The notes beneath the pieces are model-generated. The model was not told the origin of the DNA, did no database searches, and worked only from the letters and a program-made list of their open reading frames with translations. From Parabacteroides distasonis (GTDB taxonomy: Bacteria; Bacteroidota; Bacteroidia; Bacteroidales; Tannerellaceae): a stretch of DNA of 64,000 nucleotides. The stretch spans positions 1-64,000 of the forward strand of contig JAFBIU010000008.1 in assembly GCA_021531775.1 (NCBI GenBank), read 5' to 3'. Positions within the stretch are counted from its first letter, which is position 1; each line of letters opens with the position of its first letter. A program made the translations under genes and the position numbers. This document shows, in pieces, positions 44,430 to 53,374 of this stretch.

Positions 44430-45666
44430 ATTCCTGATTACGTTCCGCACAAACCTCATCGAACCGTTGCATCACATCCCGCATGGGTTGTGGCAGATAT
44501 TCAGTGACTACATATTTGACGATCCACGTAGGAATGCCGTAGAAGGCAGCAGCGATGCCACCAGTCATGCAAGCGATCGTGTCACTGTCTCCACCCAAGG
44601 AAACGGCCAACCGTATGGCCGACAAATAGCTACTACTGTCCAAGAATGCAATGATGGCTTCCGGACAAGAGCCTTGACAGGAGACATCAAATTGATAATG
44701 AAGACGGATATCGTCACAGGTCCGATGCAGGTCGTAACCGAAGGTCTCTTCGATATAGGTTCGAATCTCCTCTTTGGATGAATGCCGTCTCGCCAAATAG
44801 ATCGCAGCCGCAATCGCCTGTGCCCCTTTGATACCTTCCGGATGATTATGCGTGACCTCAGCCGACAGTTTGGCCAGTTCCAACACCTCCTCCATCGACT
44901 GGCCATAATATCCGCATGGACTGACCCGCATACCCGCACCATTGCCAAAACTATTATAGGGTTGTCTTTCTGCTGAATAAAACAGCCAACGGCGGAACAT
45001 CCCACCATATCCTCGGTTGGGATACGCTTTTCCCCAATGGGGCATGGTCTCCTCTAAGGCCCCCCCATTCAATAGCCAGTCAGCTACCGCAATGGTCATG
45101 ACCGTGTCATCCGTAAACTGTGTCCGTTGCGTAAAAAGAGCGATATCGGTTGACTTGAAATTGTAAAATTCATAAACAGAGCCGACTATATCTCCAATTA
45201 TCGCCCCGATGATTCCACCGGGCACCCATCGTTCACGCTCTGCCATGCCCTCCTGCAACATACGCAAGGTACGTTGATCCGCCTCTCCATCGTAGTACTT
45301 CCGCAACGCTTGTGCGAAAACCGCATTGGGATAGACGGCATCGAAAAGCGTCATAGACGATCTGAATTTCAAGGCATCAATATCCCCCAAGATCTCCTCG
45401 ATCGGCTTGTTGTCGATGGCAAGTAGCTCCTCGGTTATTGCATACAGATTCCGGCCTAGTTGGGGATGTTGCAAAAACATCATCGCCTCGTCCCAGTCCA
45501 CGATCCCATAATAGTTGGCTGTAGGACTATACCCTAAGCCTCTCAGCTGCGGAAAGATATACCACATCCAATGCGACCGTTTCCGTCCGCCTCGGATCTC
45601 TGTCAAAGCCGTCTCATAATCCTGACGGTGTGCATCGACAAACCGTTTTAGATTGTATTGCGCCAT
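44428..45666 (-). CDS. DUF1810 - ADP-ribosylglycohydrolase fusion protein
   Basis: A 412-residue cytoplasmic protein starting MAQYNLKRFVDAHRQ. Residues 2-140 match DUF1810 (calpastatin-type), with GGRKRSHWMWYIFPQLRGLG and a LKFRSSMTLFDAV segment. Residues 150-405 are an ADP-ribosylglycohydrolase. IIGDIVGSVYEF and FTDDTVMTIAV supply the first metal ligands, then HNHPEGIKGAQA and the second metal site SLGGDSDTIACMTGGIA. The in-frame ATG at 45693 would leave only about 10 bases after the expected start of transcription, so 45666 is preferred. It presumably removes ADP-ribose from protein, nucleic acid or a metabolite. The role of DUF1810 is unknown. Confidence 0.88.
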   Translation of the reverse strand: MAQYNLKRFVDAHRQDYETALTEIRGGRKRSHWMWYIFPQLRGLGYSPTANYYGIVDWDEAMMFLQHPQLGRNLYAITEELLAIDNKPIEEILGDIDALKFRSSMTLFDAVYPNAVFAQALRKYYDGEADQRTLRMLQEGMAERERWVPGGIIGAIIGDIVGSVYEFYNFKSTDIALFTQRTQFTDDTVMTIAVADWLLNGGALEETMPHWGKAYPNRGYGGMFRRWLFYSAERQPYNSFGNGAGMRVSPCGYYGQSMEEVLELAKLSAEVTHNHPEGIKGAQAIAAAIYLARRHSSKEEIRTYIEETFGYDLHRTCDDIRLHYQFDVSCQGSCPEAIIAFLDSSSYLSAIRLAVSLGGDSDTIACMTGGIAAAFYGIPTWIVKYVVTEYLPQPMRDVMQRFDEVCAERNQE

Positions 45667-45709
45667 GTACGTTTCATATTTAATTCCGTTCATATTCTAA
45701 ACTTTTAGG

Positions 45710-45717
45710 CAAAAGTA
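45710..45717 (-). promoter_or_regulatory. promoter of the ADP-ribosylglycohydrolase fusion gene
   Basis: CAAAAGTA reads TACTTTTG on the minus strand, 44 bp upstream of the chosen start at 45666. Confidence 0.6.
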
Positions 45718-45781
45718 CACTTTTCTTCAGAGACGAGAAGACCTCTATTGCTGAAAACGGAGGATATCCACCCACCCAAAA

Positions 45782-45797
45782 CGGGGATATCCGTTCA
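45782..45797 (-). repeat. IS21-like terminal repeat, outer left copy
   Basis: On the minus strand it reads TGAACGGATATCCCCG, matching the inverted copies at 47003, 47073 and 47135 and the minus-strand copy at 46389. A second degenerate GGATATCC lies at about 45761-45770. Confidence 0.6.
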
Positions 45798-45863
45798 CTT
45801 TTCTTACTCTTTAGCCCAATAGAAATGTACAATTAGTCATTTTTCTCTGATTCCATAGATTGT

Positions 45864-46361
45864 TTATTGAACGCAGAGATCTTTCTGCATTGAAATCACC
45901 TCTTTAATCACATTCCCTGCCATCACACCACCAGACAGATAGCCATTCTTTGGATGAGAGACAATGACCAAACAAGTATATAAAGAGCCATCCATCTGGA
46001 AGAAGGCACAGCAAGACACCTCCTCTTTATCTGCTGTCGATCCCGTCTTTCCTGCTATTGCAAGAGAATCAGAAAAGAGATTCTTTCCCGTTCCATCAGT
46101 AACCACTTTCGACAACATAGCTCGAATCTCACTCATCGTCTCGTCAGCACACAAGGAACGGTCCTTATTCGCAATCCGGTTGTAGAATGAAATCATTTCC
46201 ATTGGAGAAACAAGCAACGAAGAAAAGCCCATTCGACTCAGATTCTCTTGCCCCTGCGGACATCGCTCCATGAGTTTGGTGATTCCAACACGAGAATCAA
46301 AAGCGATCACCTTCCACACCTCTTCCTTGCAAACGTACCACAGCAGGACTTCGTATTGCAT
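45864..46361 (-). pseudogene. C-terminal fragment of a penicillin-binding transpeptidase
   Basis: A 165-codon fragment matching the end of class B PBPs (FtsI/PBP2 type). SRMGFSSLLVSPMEMISFYNRIAN corresponds to the region after the SxN motif, IRAMLSKVVTDGTGKN follows, and IAGKTGSTAD is the KTGS box. The SxxK active-site Ser and the whole N-terminal half are missing, so no transpeptidase activity is possible. It lies between two IS21-like terminal repeats (45782 and 46389). Confidence 0.8.
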
Positions 46362-46521
46362 ATTCCAGCGGATACCCTTTCAGCATTTCCGGTGATATCC
46401 GTTCAGTCCCCAGTTAGTATTCAGTGTCGTTGGTAAAGTTAATACTTCTTTCTTAGACTTTCTCCCTTTTTATGGAAACGTATAAAAGGGTGAGTCGATG
46501 AGACAAAGAAAGAAAAAAATC

Positions 46522-46529
46522 TACTTTTG
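46522..46529 (+). promoter_or_regulatory. orphan promoter
   Basis: TACTTTTG on the plus strand with no sense gene downstream; reading from it runs antisense into the istA fragment. Confidence 0.35.
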
Positions 46530-46603
46530 CAAGAAATCAAACAGGACTGTATGTGGTACCGTTTACAGTGCTACGCTTGGTACCGATTCAGCGCTATTGT
46601 CAG

Positions 46604-46951
46604 TCAGAACTGTAACAGCATGGCCGTTTTTGCTGTAACAGTCTGCTCCGTTTTTACCAATTGGGGATCTGTCAGCATCTTCTTGTATTCGGGTAGCGGA
46701 CTGAGGAACTCTTCCATTCTCGTGTCCGTATATGCCGGAGAACCGGCATGGAACATTCTTTCCAACTTGGGATCGTCAATCTCAAGAAGTTTGCTGATGT
46801 CCCATCTGTTAGTTTTGACTGTATTCACATAGCCGTTGACGGTTTCCTTGTTAATTGGTAACTTGCGGCTTACACCGCGATTGGATTCTACGGCCTGTTT
46901 GAGCTGGAGTACATGTTTTATTAGACTCATATCCTTTGTTGTTCCTGCCAT
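46604..46951 (-). pseudogene. istA: istA (IS21 transposase) N-terminal fragment
   Basis: 115 codons starting MAGTTKDMSLIKHVLQLKQAVESNRGVSRKLPINKETVNGYVN. This is the N-terminal helix-turn-helix part of IS21 IstA as found in Bacteroides (MSLIKQVLQL...ESNRGIARKL...). Homology stops near residue 100 (DPQLVKTE) and a stop follows at 115. The DDE catalytic domain (about 400 residues) is missing. Inactive. Confidence 0.85.
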
Positions 46952-47002
46952 GATTGTACTTTAAATTTACCAGCACAAGGGAAACTAAAACCAGAGAAAG
47001 AA

Positions 47003-47152
47003 TGAACGGATATGCTCCGGAAAAATCGAGATGTTAATGTCTGATTATCCATTTTTTCATCCTTTTAGGGGATGAACGGATATAAAAGTACTCTTTTTAG
47101 ACCTAATTCTATGCCCTAATAGACTGCCGCAAAGTGAACGGGTATGCCCCGG
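47003..47152 (+). repeat. IS21-like right-end terminal repeats (three copies)
   Basis: TGAACGGATATGCTCCGG (47003-47020), TGAACGGATAT (47073-47083) and TGAACGGGTATGCCCCGG (47135-47152). The last ends 12 bp before the stop of the nuclease gene. Confidence 0.75.
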
Positions 47153-47163
47153 AATGCAGTCTT

Positions 47164-48924
47164 TTATTTGCATATATATTCCTTCCAATAACTAAAATGC
47201 TCCTGTATTCCTTCATTATGTTGTGTTTTCATATATTCAGGGAAAGATGCCAAACCATTGAATAAATCTGTTAAATCATTACTTTTTAAGAATGATGATA
47301 TCGACGATTTACTATAGTAATCTTCACAATATGAGACAAATTGATTCTTTGAAAACGTCTTTGAATATAGACAGAGTGTAGCAATATCTGTTAATATTAC
47401 AGGCTTTATATTAGCTCCATCTATTTTGAAGAGATTGTATTCCTCATTTTGCCAATATTGAAGGAGATTCTTAACTCCACTCATGGTTTGCTTTACATCT
47501 GATACAACAAGTATGGGATATACTATAGCGTCTTGAGGACAACACGAATCCCAACGTTTTTGAAATTCTCCAGTTCGTATTCTTTGTATATTTTTCAAAA
47601 GTTGTCCAATTCCCTTTGGTTTGCCTTTTGCATTGCGAACCAGATTAATATATAAATAATCAAGATAATCTTTAAGTTGACCTAGTTCCTTGACGTTGTC
47701 CTTTATCTTTAAATCCTTATTCTCAAATAAGAATACGACATTTTTGTTACGAATATAAAAATCCGGGGCTCCAGCACTTGAAGCGTCTTTTGACTTGTCT
47801 AATTTGATACATTCTGATTCACAAAGTGAAATATCAGATTGCAACTTAAAAATTTCTTTTAATGTTTCTGCGAAAAGACATCCTTCGGAAAAATCTGACG
47901 TGTACAACTGATTGAAATTTTGTCCTCTATATCCAAACTGTTTTTCCGCTATTTCTCGAAAATCAAAGTATAGACTATTATATATGTGCTCAATCCATAG
48001 ATTATGATTGAACAAGAAAAAACGGTTTTCATCCATACGTATCAATGGGCGAGAGCGAAATCTAGTATAATCGCGATTCTCTTTCTTGGGTATAACTTCA
48101 TTAATATCAATAGACGATGAAATTGCAACGTTTTTAGCGACATCTCCATCAGGCATAGACGTTTTGCTAAAATCAATTACTCCTACATGATTAGAGAATA
48201 TACACTCCAGTTCCCATATAGTTTTAGGGTATAACCACCATTTCCCTTCTAATCCATACTTGTCACAAAAAGTTGGTATCATCTTATTGAATACAGGGTG
48301 ATTGAGTGCATATTCAAAGAAACGCAAGCATTTTATAGTTTGCGTTATTAGAAGGAACCTGTTATCATGATAATTGTTCGATCCAAACTGACGTAGCATA
48401 GTAGATGCGTAATACAATTCTGGATTGAATTCAATAGAGAATGGAGTATCACCCTTACCACGCTCGCAAGTGATTTGGTTCGCGGCATAAAGAGCCTTGA
48501 AGAAGTTTTTCTCTACTTTAGCTCTGTTTAATGTACTTGGATTATAAGTAGTTGCTAATATCTCTCTAAGAAAATATAGTAATGAATCCTCTGATGCTGC
48601 AAGATAAAAATGAGGCTGCTTTTTTGCACGAAAAACAAGCCGATTGTAGCGGTTCAACACCTCTTGAATATAGTCATGGTTAATCATGCTGAAAAAGAAA
48701 CGCAAAGCGTCTATGTCATGACTACCTGGACTAAGATTCGGATTAAAGAATGCCTTATTCACAAGTTTTTCAGCTATATTACTAACAAGATGTATCAGGT
48801 CTTTTCGTTGTAATACACTAACGCACTTGCGAATGTTGGGCATCATTCTCTCCGGGAAAAGATCATGATACCCAATAATTTGACCAATTCCAGAACTTTC
48901 ATAGATTGGAACATTATTAACCAT
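47164..48924 (-). CDS. putative PD-(D/E)XK nuclease, family unknown
   Basis: A 586-residue soluble protein with no signal peptide. Residues 387-403 (PDFY...VVFLFENK) fit the PD-(D/E)XK core: Asp388, then Glu401-x-Lys403 at the end of a hydrophobic strand, followed by helix DNVKELGQLKDYLDYLY. Residues 1-360 are mostly helical and unlike any family I know; about 435-586 also helical. The gene is AT-rich compared with the core genes around it. Neighbours are an IS21 remnant downstream, a Sel1-repeat protein upstream and a broken XRE regulator beyond, so a defence or restriction-type role is plausible but inferred. No methyltransferase is nearby. Confidence 0.65.
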   Translation of the reverse strand: MVNNVPIYESSGIGQIIGYHDLFPERMMPNIRKCVSVLQRKDLIHLVSNIAEKLVNKAFFNPNLSPGSHDIDALRFFFSMINHDYIQEVLNRYNRLVFRAKKQPHFYLAASEDSLLYFLREILATTYNPSTLNRAKVEKNFFKALYAANQITCERGKGDTPFSIEFNPELYYASTMLRQFGSNNYHDNRFLLITQTIKCLRFFEYALNHPVFNKMIPTFCDKYGLEGKWWLYPKTIWELECIFSNHVGVIDFSKTSMPDGDVAKNVAISSSIDINEVIPKKENRDYTRFRSRPLIRMDENRFFLFNHNLWIEHIYNSLYFDFREIAEKQFGYRGQNFNQLYTSDFSEGCLFAETLKEIFKLQSDISLCESECIKLDKSKDASSAGAPDFYIRNKNVVFLFENKDLKIKDNVKELGQLKDYLDYLYINLVRNAKGKPKGIGQLLKNIQRIRTGEFQKRWDSCCPQDAIVYPILVVSDVKQTMSGVKNLLQYWQNEEYNLFKIDGANIKPVILTDIATLCLYSKTFSKNQFVSYCEDYYSKSSISSFLKSNDLTDLFNGLASFPEYMKTQHNEGIQEHFSYWKEYICK

Positions 48925-48999
48925 TATCTCGAAGTCTATTTAGTCTGTGTTTATGCTAAAATCAGATCAAGTACAGCTAACAAGTAACTGTTCTCGACA

Positions 49000-50226
49000 T
49001 CAATTCAGCGTTCTTATATATTTATTCAACTCAGTATCAAAATCTTGGTAAAATGTAGGTGACATAGATTTAACCTGTTCCCACATACATTTTGCATCTT
49101 TTTTAGATCCTTCTAACCATAATATTTCTCCTTTAGAATCATACAGATTAGGGTCATCTGGGTATATCGAAATAGCTTCATTGATAATAGTAATGGCTTT
49201 CTTGAAATCTACAGAAACACCTTCCCCCTTTGCATAGCAATATGCCAGTATGTTCATACAAGATTTGAAGTGAAGTTCACTGCCTTTTGATGCTACTCGA
49301 TACAAGGAACTATTGTCTTTTAGGTTAACATATGCATAAATAAGTTCTTGATAACTTGTCTCATCATTATGAAGTGCTGATTTTTCAAACCAAAAAGCCG
49401 CTTTATTAATGTTTCTTTGTACGCCGTTGCCGTACATATATTTATACGCTAAGTTTCTAGCTCCGTACATATCTCCTTGATTTGCTGCTTTTTCAAACAA
49501 TTCTATAGCTTTGATGGTATCGGGTTCAACGCCAATTCCTTCATAATAGCATATGGCTAGACTATTAGTACATGACGCATTATTATAGTAATCACCGTTC
49601 TCATACATGATAAAAGCTTCTCTTGCATTTTTTTTCACAGCAATACCATTTTGATACATCATACCTTTCATAAAATAAGCAAAATAATATTTATCATCTA
49701 AAGCGCGATCTAACCAAAGGAGAGCTTTTATGGAATCTTGCGCAACTCCATAGCCGTATGCATGAATATATCCCATATAATACTTGCCCTCATCAGACCC
49801 ACCAAAAGCTGCGTCCTTTATATACCGGGCTGCTTTATAGTTATCTTGCGAGACATTAGTGCCATTCAGGTACCATTTACCAATAAGTAAGCAAGAGTAG
49901 GCATGGTATAAACTTGCCGCCTTTTCATACATAGAAATAGCCATAGACATATCCTTTTGTACGGACAACCCATATTGATAATGTCGTCCTAAATTGTAAA
50001 AAGCATATTTATTCCCATTATTAGCTGCTTTTTGGAACCACGAGAAAGCTGTATTGGTATTTTTTGTTACACCTTCTCCATTTTCATATGCAATACCTAG
50101 CTTATTCTGCGACCATGAATCATTTTTGTAGTCTGCATCGTATTTTAGAGTGGAAATACTTTGAGACCACAAATTATTGCATGCAAAGAATGCAATAACA
50201 ATTGTTAAGTAGACCTTAATATTCAT
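49000..50226 (-). CDS. exported Sel1-repeat protein
   Basis: A 408-residue protein with a signal peptide (IKVYLTIVIAFFACNNLWSQ). About eight Sel1-like repeats follow from residue 35 to 320, with typical motifs such as AYENGEGVTKNTNTAFSWFQKAANNGN, YQYGLSVQKDMSMAISMYEKAAS and YYEGIGVEPDTIKAIELFEKAANQGD. A TPR-like end follows (IYPDDPNLYDSKGEILWLEG). Sel1 proteins are protein-interaction scaffolds. It overlaps the upstream retropepsin-TPR gene by 11 bp, so the two are translationally coupled and probably act together in the periplasm. AT-rich. Confidence 0.85.
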   Translation of the reverse strand: MNIKVYLTIVIAFFACNNLWSQSISTLKYDADYKNDSWSQNKLGIAYENGEGVTKNTNTAFSWFQKAANNGNKYAFYNLGRHYQYGLSVQKDMSMAISMYEKAASLYHAYSCLLIGKWYLNGTNVSQDNYKAARYIKDAAFGGSDEGKYYMGYIHAYGYGVAQDSIKALLWLDRALDDKYYFAYFMKGMMYQNGIAVKKNAREAFIMYENGDYYNNASCTNSLAICYYEGIGVEPDTIKAIELFEKAANQGDMYGARNLAYKYMYGNGVQRNINKAAFWFEKSALHNDETSYQELIYAYVNLKDNSSLYRVASKGSELHFKSCMNILAYCYAKGEGVSVDFKKAITIINEAISIYPDDPNLYDSKGEILWLEGSKKDAKCMWEQVKSMSPTFYQDFDTELNKYIRTLN

Positions 50227-51358
50227 ATTTATATGGTTTTGAAGTATATGAAATTGAAAACTCTTTGCAATATTCTATTGCTTTGTCATTTCCCCAGGCT
50301 GCGGAAATAATTATATATTTGTCTCCTTCTGACCTATTATCGGAGTTACATCTTAAATATCTATTGAAATATAAATCTGACAGAAATTTATCGGTATAGC
50401 ATTTGTCCCAACAATCTGTTGCTTTAATTTCCATAAATGATAAGTATTGAGAAATATATTGGTCAACTATCCATCCAGCCTTATACACATCACCTTTATC
50501 ATAGTATATAGAAGATATAATGCTGACTATATTTTCTTGAACGAAACTCCAAGGTTTACAATGAACTTTTGCTCTTTCTAGATACGGAATTGCAGAATCA
50601 TAATCTTCAGTAACCCAAAAAGAACGTCCAATCTGATAATATAAATCTGCTAAATATTCTGGGGATTCATACTCTATGTCATCTTCAATGCTCAAATAAA
50701 TATCTAATGCATTTTCCTTTCGATCTGTATAATAGAAACAGTTTGCATAAAGCATTTTTCCATAGGCACTAAGTAATTCATTGCTGTATAACATTTTAAA
50801 ACTTTCAAGAGCTACTGAATATAAGCCATCTTTGTAATATTTGATTGCTTCTCCAAATAATTTTTCTTGGTCACTTTCCGAAAGATAATTCCAATTATTT
50901 CCGTTAGTAGTCTTTCTCTCAGAACCAATAACTAATTTATCCCCGGATATAGAATACTTGCCTAACTTAGAAATTGCCGACTGCCCTAAGAGCAATGGAG
51001 CCGATTGCCCGTGAACAACTACAGCTTCTATATTATTAAGAATTTTATCGCCAATTTGAATTTTCTTGATGACAATTCTAGTATTGTTTACAATACGACC
51101 ATCAGCAACTTGTGATTGAGAAGTTCCTTTAATATCATCAATTGACAAATAGTCATTTTCTAACATCATTTGTGCTACTGATTCGGAAACACATACATTA
51201 GAAGCTCCCGTATCGAAAATCAGTTTTAGTTTAAGACCATTAATAATACATGGAATTTTATAAACACCACCGTCCTTTTCTAAATTAATAACGGTTTGAG
51301 CATCCAGTGCGATTGCGAACAATGAAAATATTATTGCAAAGAAAATATCCTTTTTCAT
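50216..51358 (-). CDS. exported retropepsin-like aspartic protease with TPR tail
   Basis: A 380-residue protein with a signal peptide (MKKDIFFAIIFSLFAIALDAQ). Residues 25-145 form a retropepsin-like (clan AA) domain: LKLIFDTGASNVCVS has the catalytic Asp49-Thr-Gly, and APLLLGQSAISKLGKY is the conserved end strand. Residues 160-370 are TPR-like helical repeats (ALESFKMLYSNELLSAYGKMLYANC, IGRSFWVTEDYDSAIPYLERAKVHC). Single retropepsin domains work as dimers. First gene of a two-gene operon with the Sel1 protein. AT-rich and probably acquired. Substrate unknown. Confidence 0.82.
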   Translation of the reverse strand: MKKDIFFAIIFSLFAIALDAQTVINLEKDGGVYKIPCIINGLKLKLIFDTGASNVCVSESVAQMMLENDYLSIDDIKGTSQSQVADGRIVNNTRIVIKKIQIGDKILNNIEAVVVHGQSAPLLLGQSAISKLGKYSISGDKLVIGSERKTTNGNNWNYLSESDQEKLFGEAIKYYKDGLYSVALESFKMLYSNELLSAYGKMLYANCFYYTDRKENALDIYLSIEDDIEYESPEYLADLYYQIGRSFWVTEDYDSAIPYLERAKVHCKPWSFVQENIVSIISSIYYDKGDVYKAGWIVDQYISQYLSFMEIKATDCWDKCYTDKFLSDLYFNRYLRCNSDNRSEGDKYIIISAAWGNDKAIEYCKEFSISYTSKPYKYEY

Positions 51359-51372
51359 GATCGTTGTTTGTT

Positions 51373-51582
51373 TTATTCTTTGTTGCTTATTAAAAAGTCT
51401 TTTACATCGACATCGAGTATTTGAGCAATTGTATTCAATGTGGATAGATCCGGTTGAACAGAATGCTACAATATTTACTAACCACCGTACAATTTGATTT
51501 GCCTAGTTGTTCTGACTGACAACCACTTTCCTGTTTTTCCTTGTTCAACAAGAACTACTTTTAGTCTATTTAGATTTACCAT
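51373..51582 (-). pseudogene. frameshifted XRE-family regulator
   Basis: Starts MVNLNRLKVVLVEQGKTGKWLS. One extra base shifts it to SEQLGKSNCTVVSKYCS, and a second shift restores the original frame for SVQPDLSTLNTIAQILDVDVKDFLISNKE and stop. Joined, it is a 69-residue helix-turn-helix protein of the small XRE type often found at the head of restriction-modification or defence loci in Bacteroidota. In-frame stops in the shifted stretch make it a pseudogene. Confidence 0.8.
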
Positions 51583-51838
51583 ATCGGGTCAAATATTTTA
51601 ATTATGGTGCATAATTATAGAATTATCGGGACAAAAACAAATATAATGACTTAAAAATAGTGTTTTTCATTCATTTTCTTAGATAATGGCGATGTTTGTG
51701 GTGTGTGAATGTCATAAAACGAACAAAAGATGCCACCAAACTATATAGTCTGATGCCATCTATGTAATGACCGAAGAGAGGGATATGTATAGATCCAAGT
51801 ACCCATATGAAACGAGTACCAAGAGCCAGATTATTTAT

Positions 51839-51958
51839 CTAGGGTGACGAATGACTTACCACCAATAAACCCTTGACAAGAGTACGGAGAGCAATGAAGA
51901 AAAGAACGGTCAAAAGCAAATCTTCCATAGTCCTGACTTCATTACTTTTTTTCGCCAT
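51839..51958 (-). CDS. possible small membrane protein
   Basis: A 39-codon ORF, MAKKSNEVRTMEDLLLTVLFFIALRTLVKGLLVVSHSSP, with one predicted membrane helix (about residues 13-34). No family recognised. The rest of 51583-52050 is AT-rich with no convincing gene. Confidence 0.3.
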   Translation of the reverse strand: MAKKSNEVRTMEDLLLTVLFFIALRTLVKGLLVVSHSSP

Positions 51959-52050
51959 CATGTAGAGCAAAAATAAAAATCAATTAGTTAAGTAAAATAA
52001 ATGGGTGGTTTTGGGTGGCACAAGCGAACAAAAATGTACCTTTACACCAT

Positions 52051-53122
52051 ATGTATGCACGTAAGAAACATAATCGTTCAGGCTCTACAAGTGTGGTGGT
52101 GGTTGTCAGAAAGCTAGTGGAAAGTATAAAGAAATAAAGTCATTGGTTCCTCGACATTCAAAGAGGAGATAGATTCATTGCGTGAGAAGGCTGCCACATG
52201 GATACGTTCATCCGGTGGCCAGCAGGAACTTGATTTCGATGACCGTAAGGGAAAAGAAGCAGAAGAAACAGAGCGTCTTTATAGCAATATCGACAACGTG
52301 TTGATCAACGAAACTCAACTTCTCCTGAATCATGTCTATGATAGTATCGGTTTTAACCGCATCCCTGATGAGATACTGCGTCATCTGGTAATAGCAAAGG
52401 TGTCACAACCTAGGAGCAAACTTGCCACTGTGGATTACTTGAAGTCATACTACGATGAAGATGTCGACCTCAACCACATCTACCGCTACATGGATAAGAT
52501 CTACAATACTCAGATGGAACTTGCACAGCAAATCAGCGTAGAGTACACCCGGAAACTGTTCGGAGGCAAGATTGGATTGATGTTCTACGACGTGACGACG
52601 CTCTACTTTGAGATAGCACAGACGGACGCATTGCGTGAACCGGGATTTACAAAGGATAGTAAGACGGCAGAGTCATAAGTTGTACTCGGTCTGTTGGTAT
52701 CAGAAAGAGGCTACCCACTTTCATACCCTCTGTTCAACGGAAGCCAGTACGAGGGTTTCACTATGATTCCGATAATAGATGACTTCAAACAACGGTTCAC
52801 TTCGTCGTGGTGGCGGACTCTGGCTTGATGAACAAGAACAATGTCGCTTTGCTGCAGGAGGCTGGTTACAAATATATCCTTGAAGCCCTCATCAAGAGCG
52901 AGAGTGCAAGCGTGAAGCAATGGATTCTCTCTCTGGAGAAGGCAGACAAAGCCTGCTACGACTACAAGCGTGAGAATAGGGAGAGACTTATCGTCAGCTA
53001 TTCCGACAATCGTGCGAAGAAGATTGCCCGAAAATGGTTCTTTCTTTACAAAAGAACTCTTCCAGGCAGAGAAGCACCTTGCTGTAAAGCCACTTTTTGA
53101 CCTATCTTACAGCGATTCTTAA
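52051..53122 (+). pseudogene. degenerate IS1634-type (IS4-like DDE) transposase
   Basis: Pieces in different frames line up with IS1634-family transposases. MYARKKHNRSGSTSVVVV begins at 52051, followed by frameshifts. A main stretch at 52178-52678 (DEILRHLVIAKVSQPRSKLATVDYL, then IGLMFYDVTTLYFE with the first DDE Asp) ends in a TAA where a sense codon is expected. VVLGLLVSERGYPLSYPLFNGS follows, then, after a deletion, VVADSGLMNKNNVALLQEAGYKYI (second Asp), then a final shifted piece ending at 53122. At least four lesions plus loss of the C-terminal catalytic Glu region. Inactive. Confidence 0.85.
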
Positions 53123-53244
53123 TTTGAGTGGCATATTGACGAAGTTAGGAAACAGATATTCCTCCAAGACATCCAGCCTCGCTCAAGATGATCCATTCAT
53201 TTTTTACACTTACCTTTCTACTGATAGGATCACACTGCGAAGAG

Positions 53245-53343
53245 GTTCCCAAAGTTCCCACGGTTCCCACCCCTTTTTTGAGGACGTGAGATTCCGACGT
53301 GTGATTCCGAATTTTGCGAGGGAACTTCGGGAACTATGGGAAC
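53245..53343. repeat. mirror-arranged 9-bp-period GTTCCC / GGGAAC repeats
   Basis: GTTCCC occurs at 53245, 53254 and 53263 (exactly 9 bp apart). Its complement GGGAAC occurs at 53320, 53329 and 53338 (again 9 bp apart), giving a 99-bp inverted repeat with a 51-bp centre. Confidence 0.8.
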
Positions 53344-53374
53344 TGGGGGTAACATCTCCTACCTGATGCAATTT

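Larger units (their letters stand above)
46389..47152 (-). mobile_element. degenerate IS21-family element
   Basis: Bounded by inverted repeats of type TGAACGGATATNNNCCGG: one minus-strand copy at 46389-46405 and three plus-strand copies at 47003-47020, 47073-47083 and 47135-47152. Multiple terminal repeats are known for IS21-family ends. Inside is only a truncated istA; istB is gone. Confidence 0.65.

Noticed and set aside
46527-46832. Plus-strand ORF downstream of the orphan promoter
   Set aside because: Antisense to the istA fragment, with no protein-like features.
47164-48924. McrC-type restriction subunit
   Set aside because: No McrB-like GTPase nearby and the N-terminal region does not resemble DUF2357.
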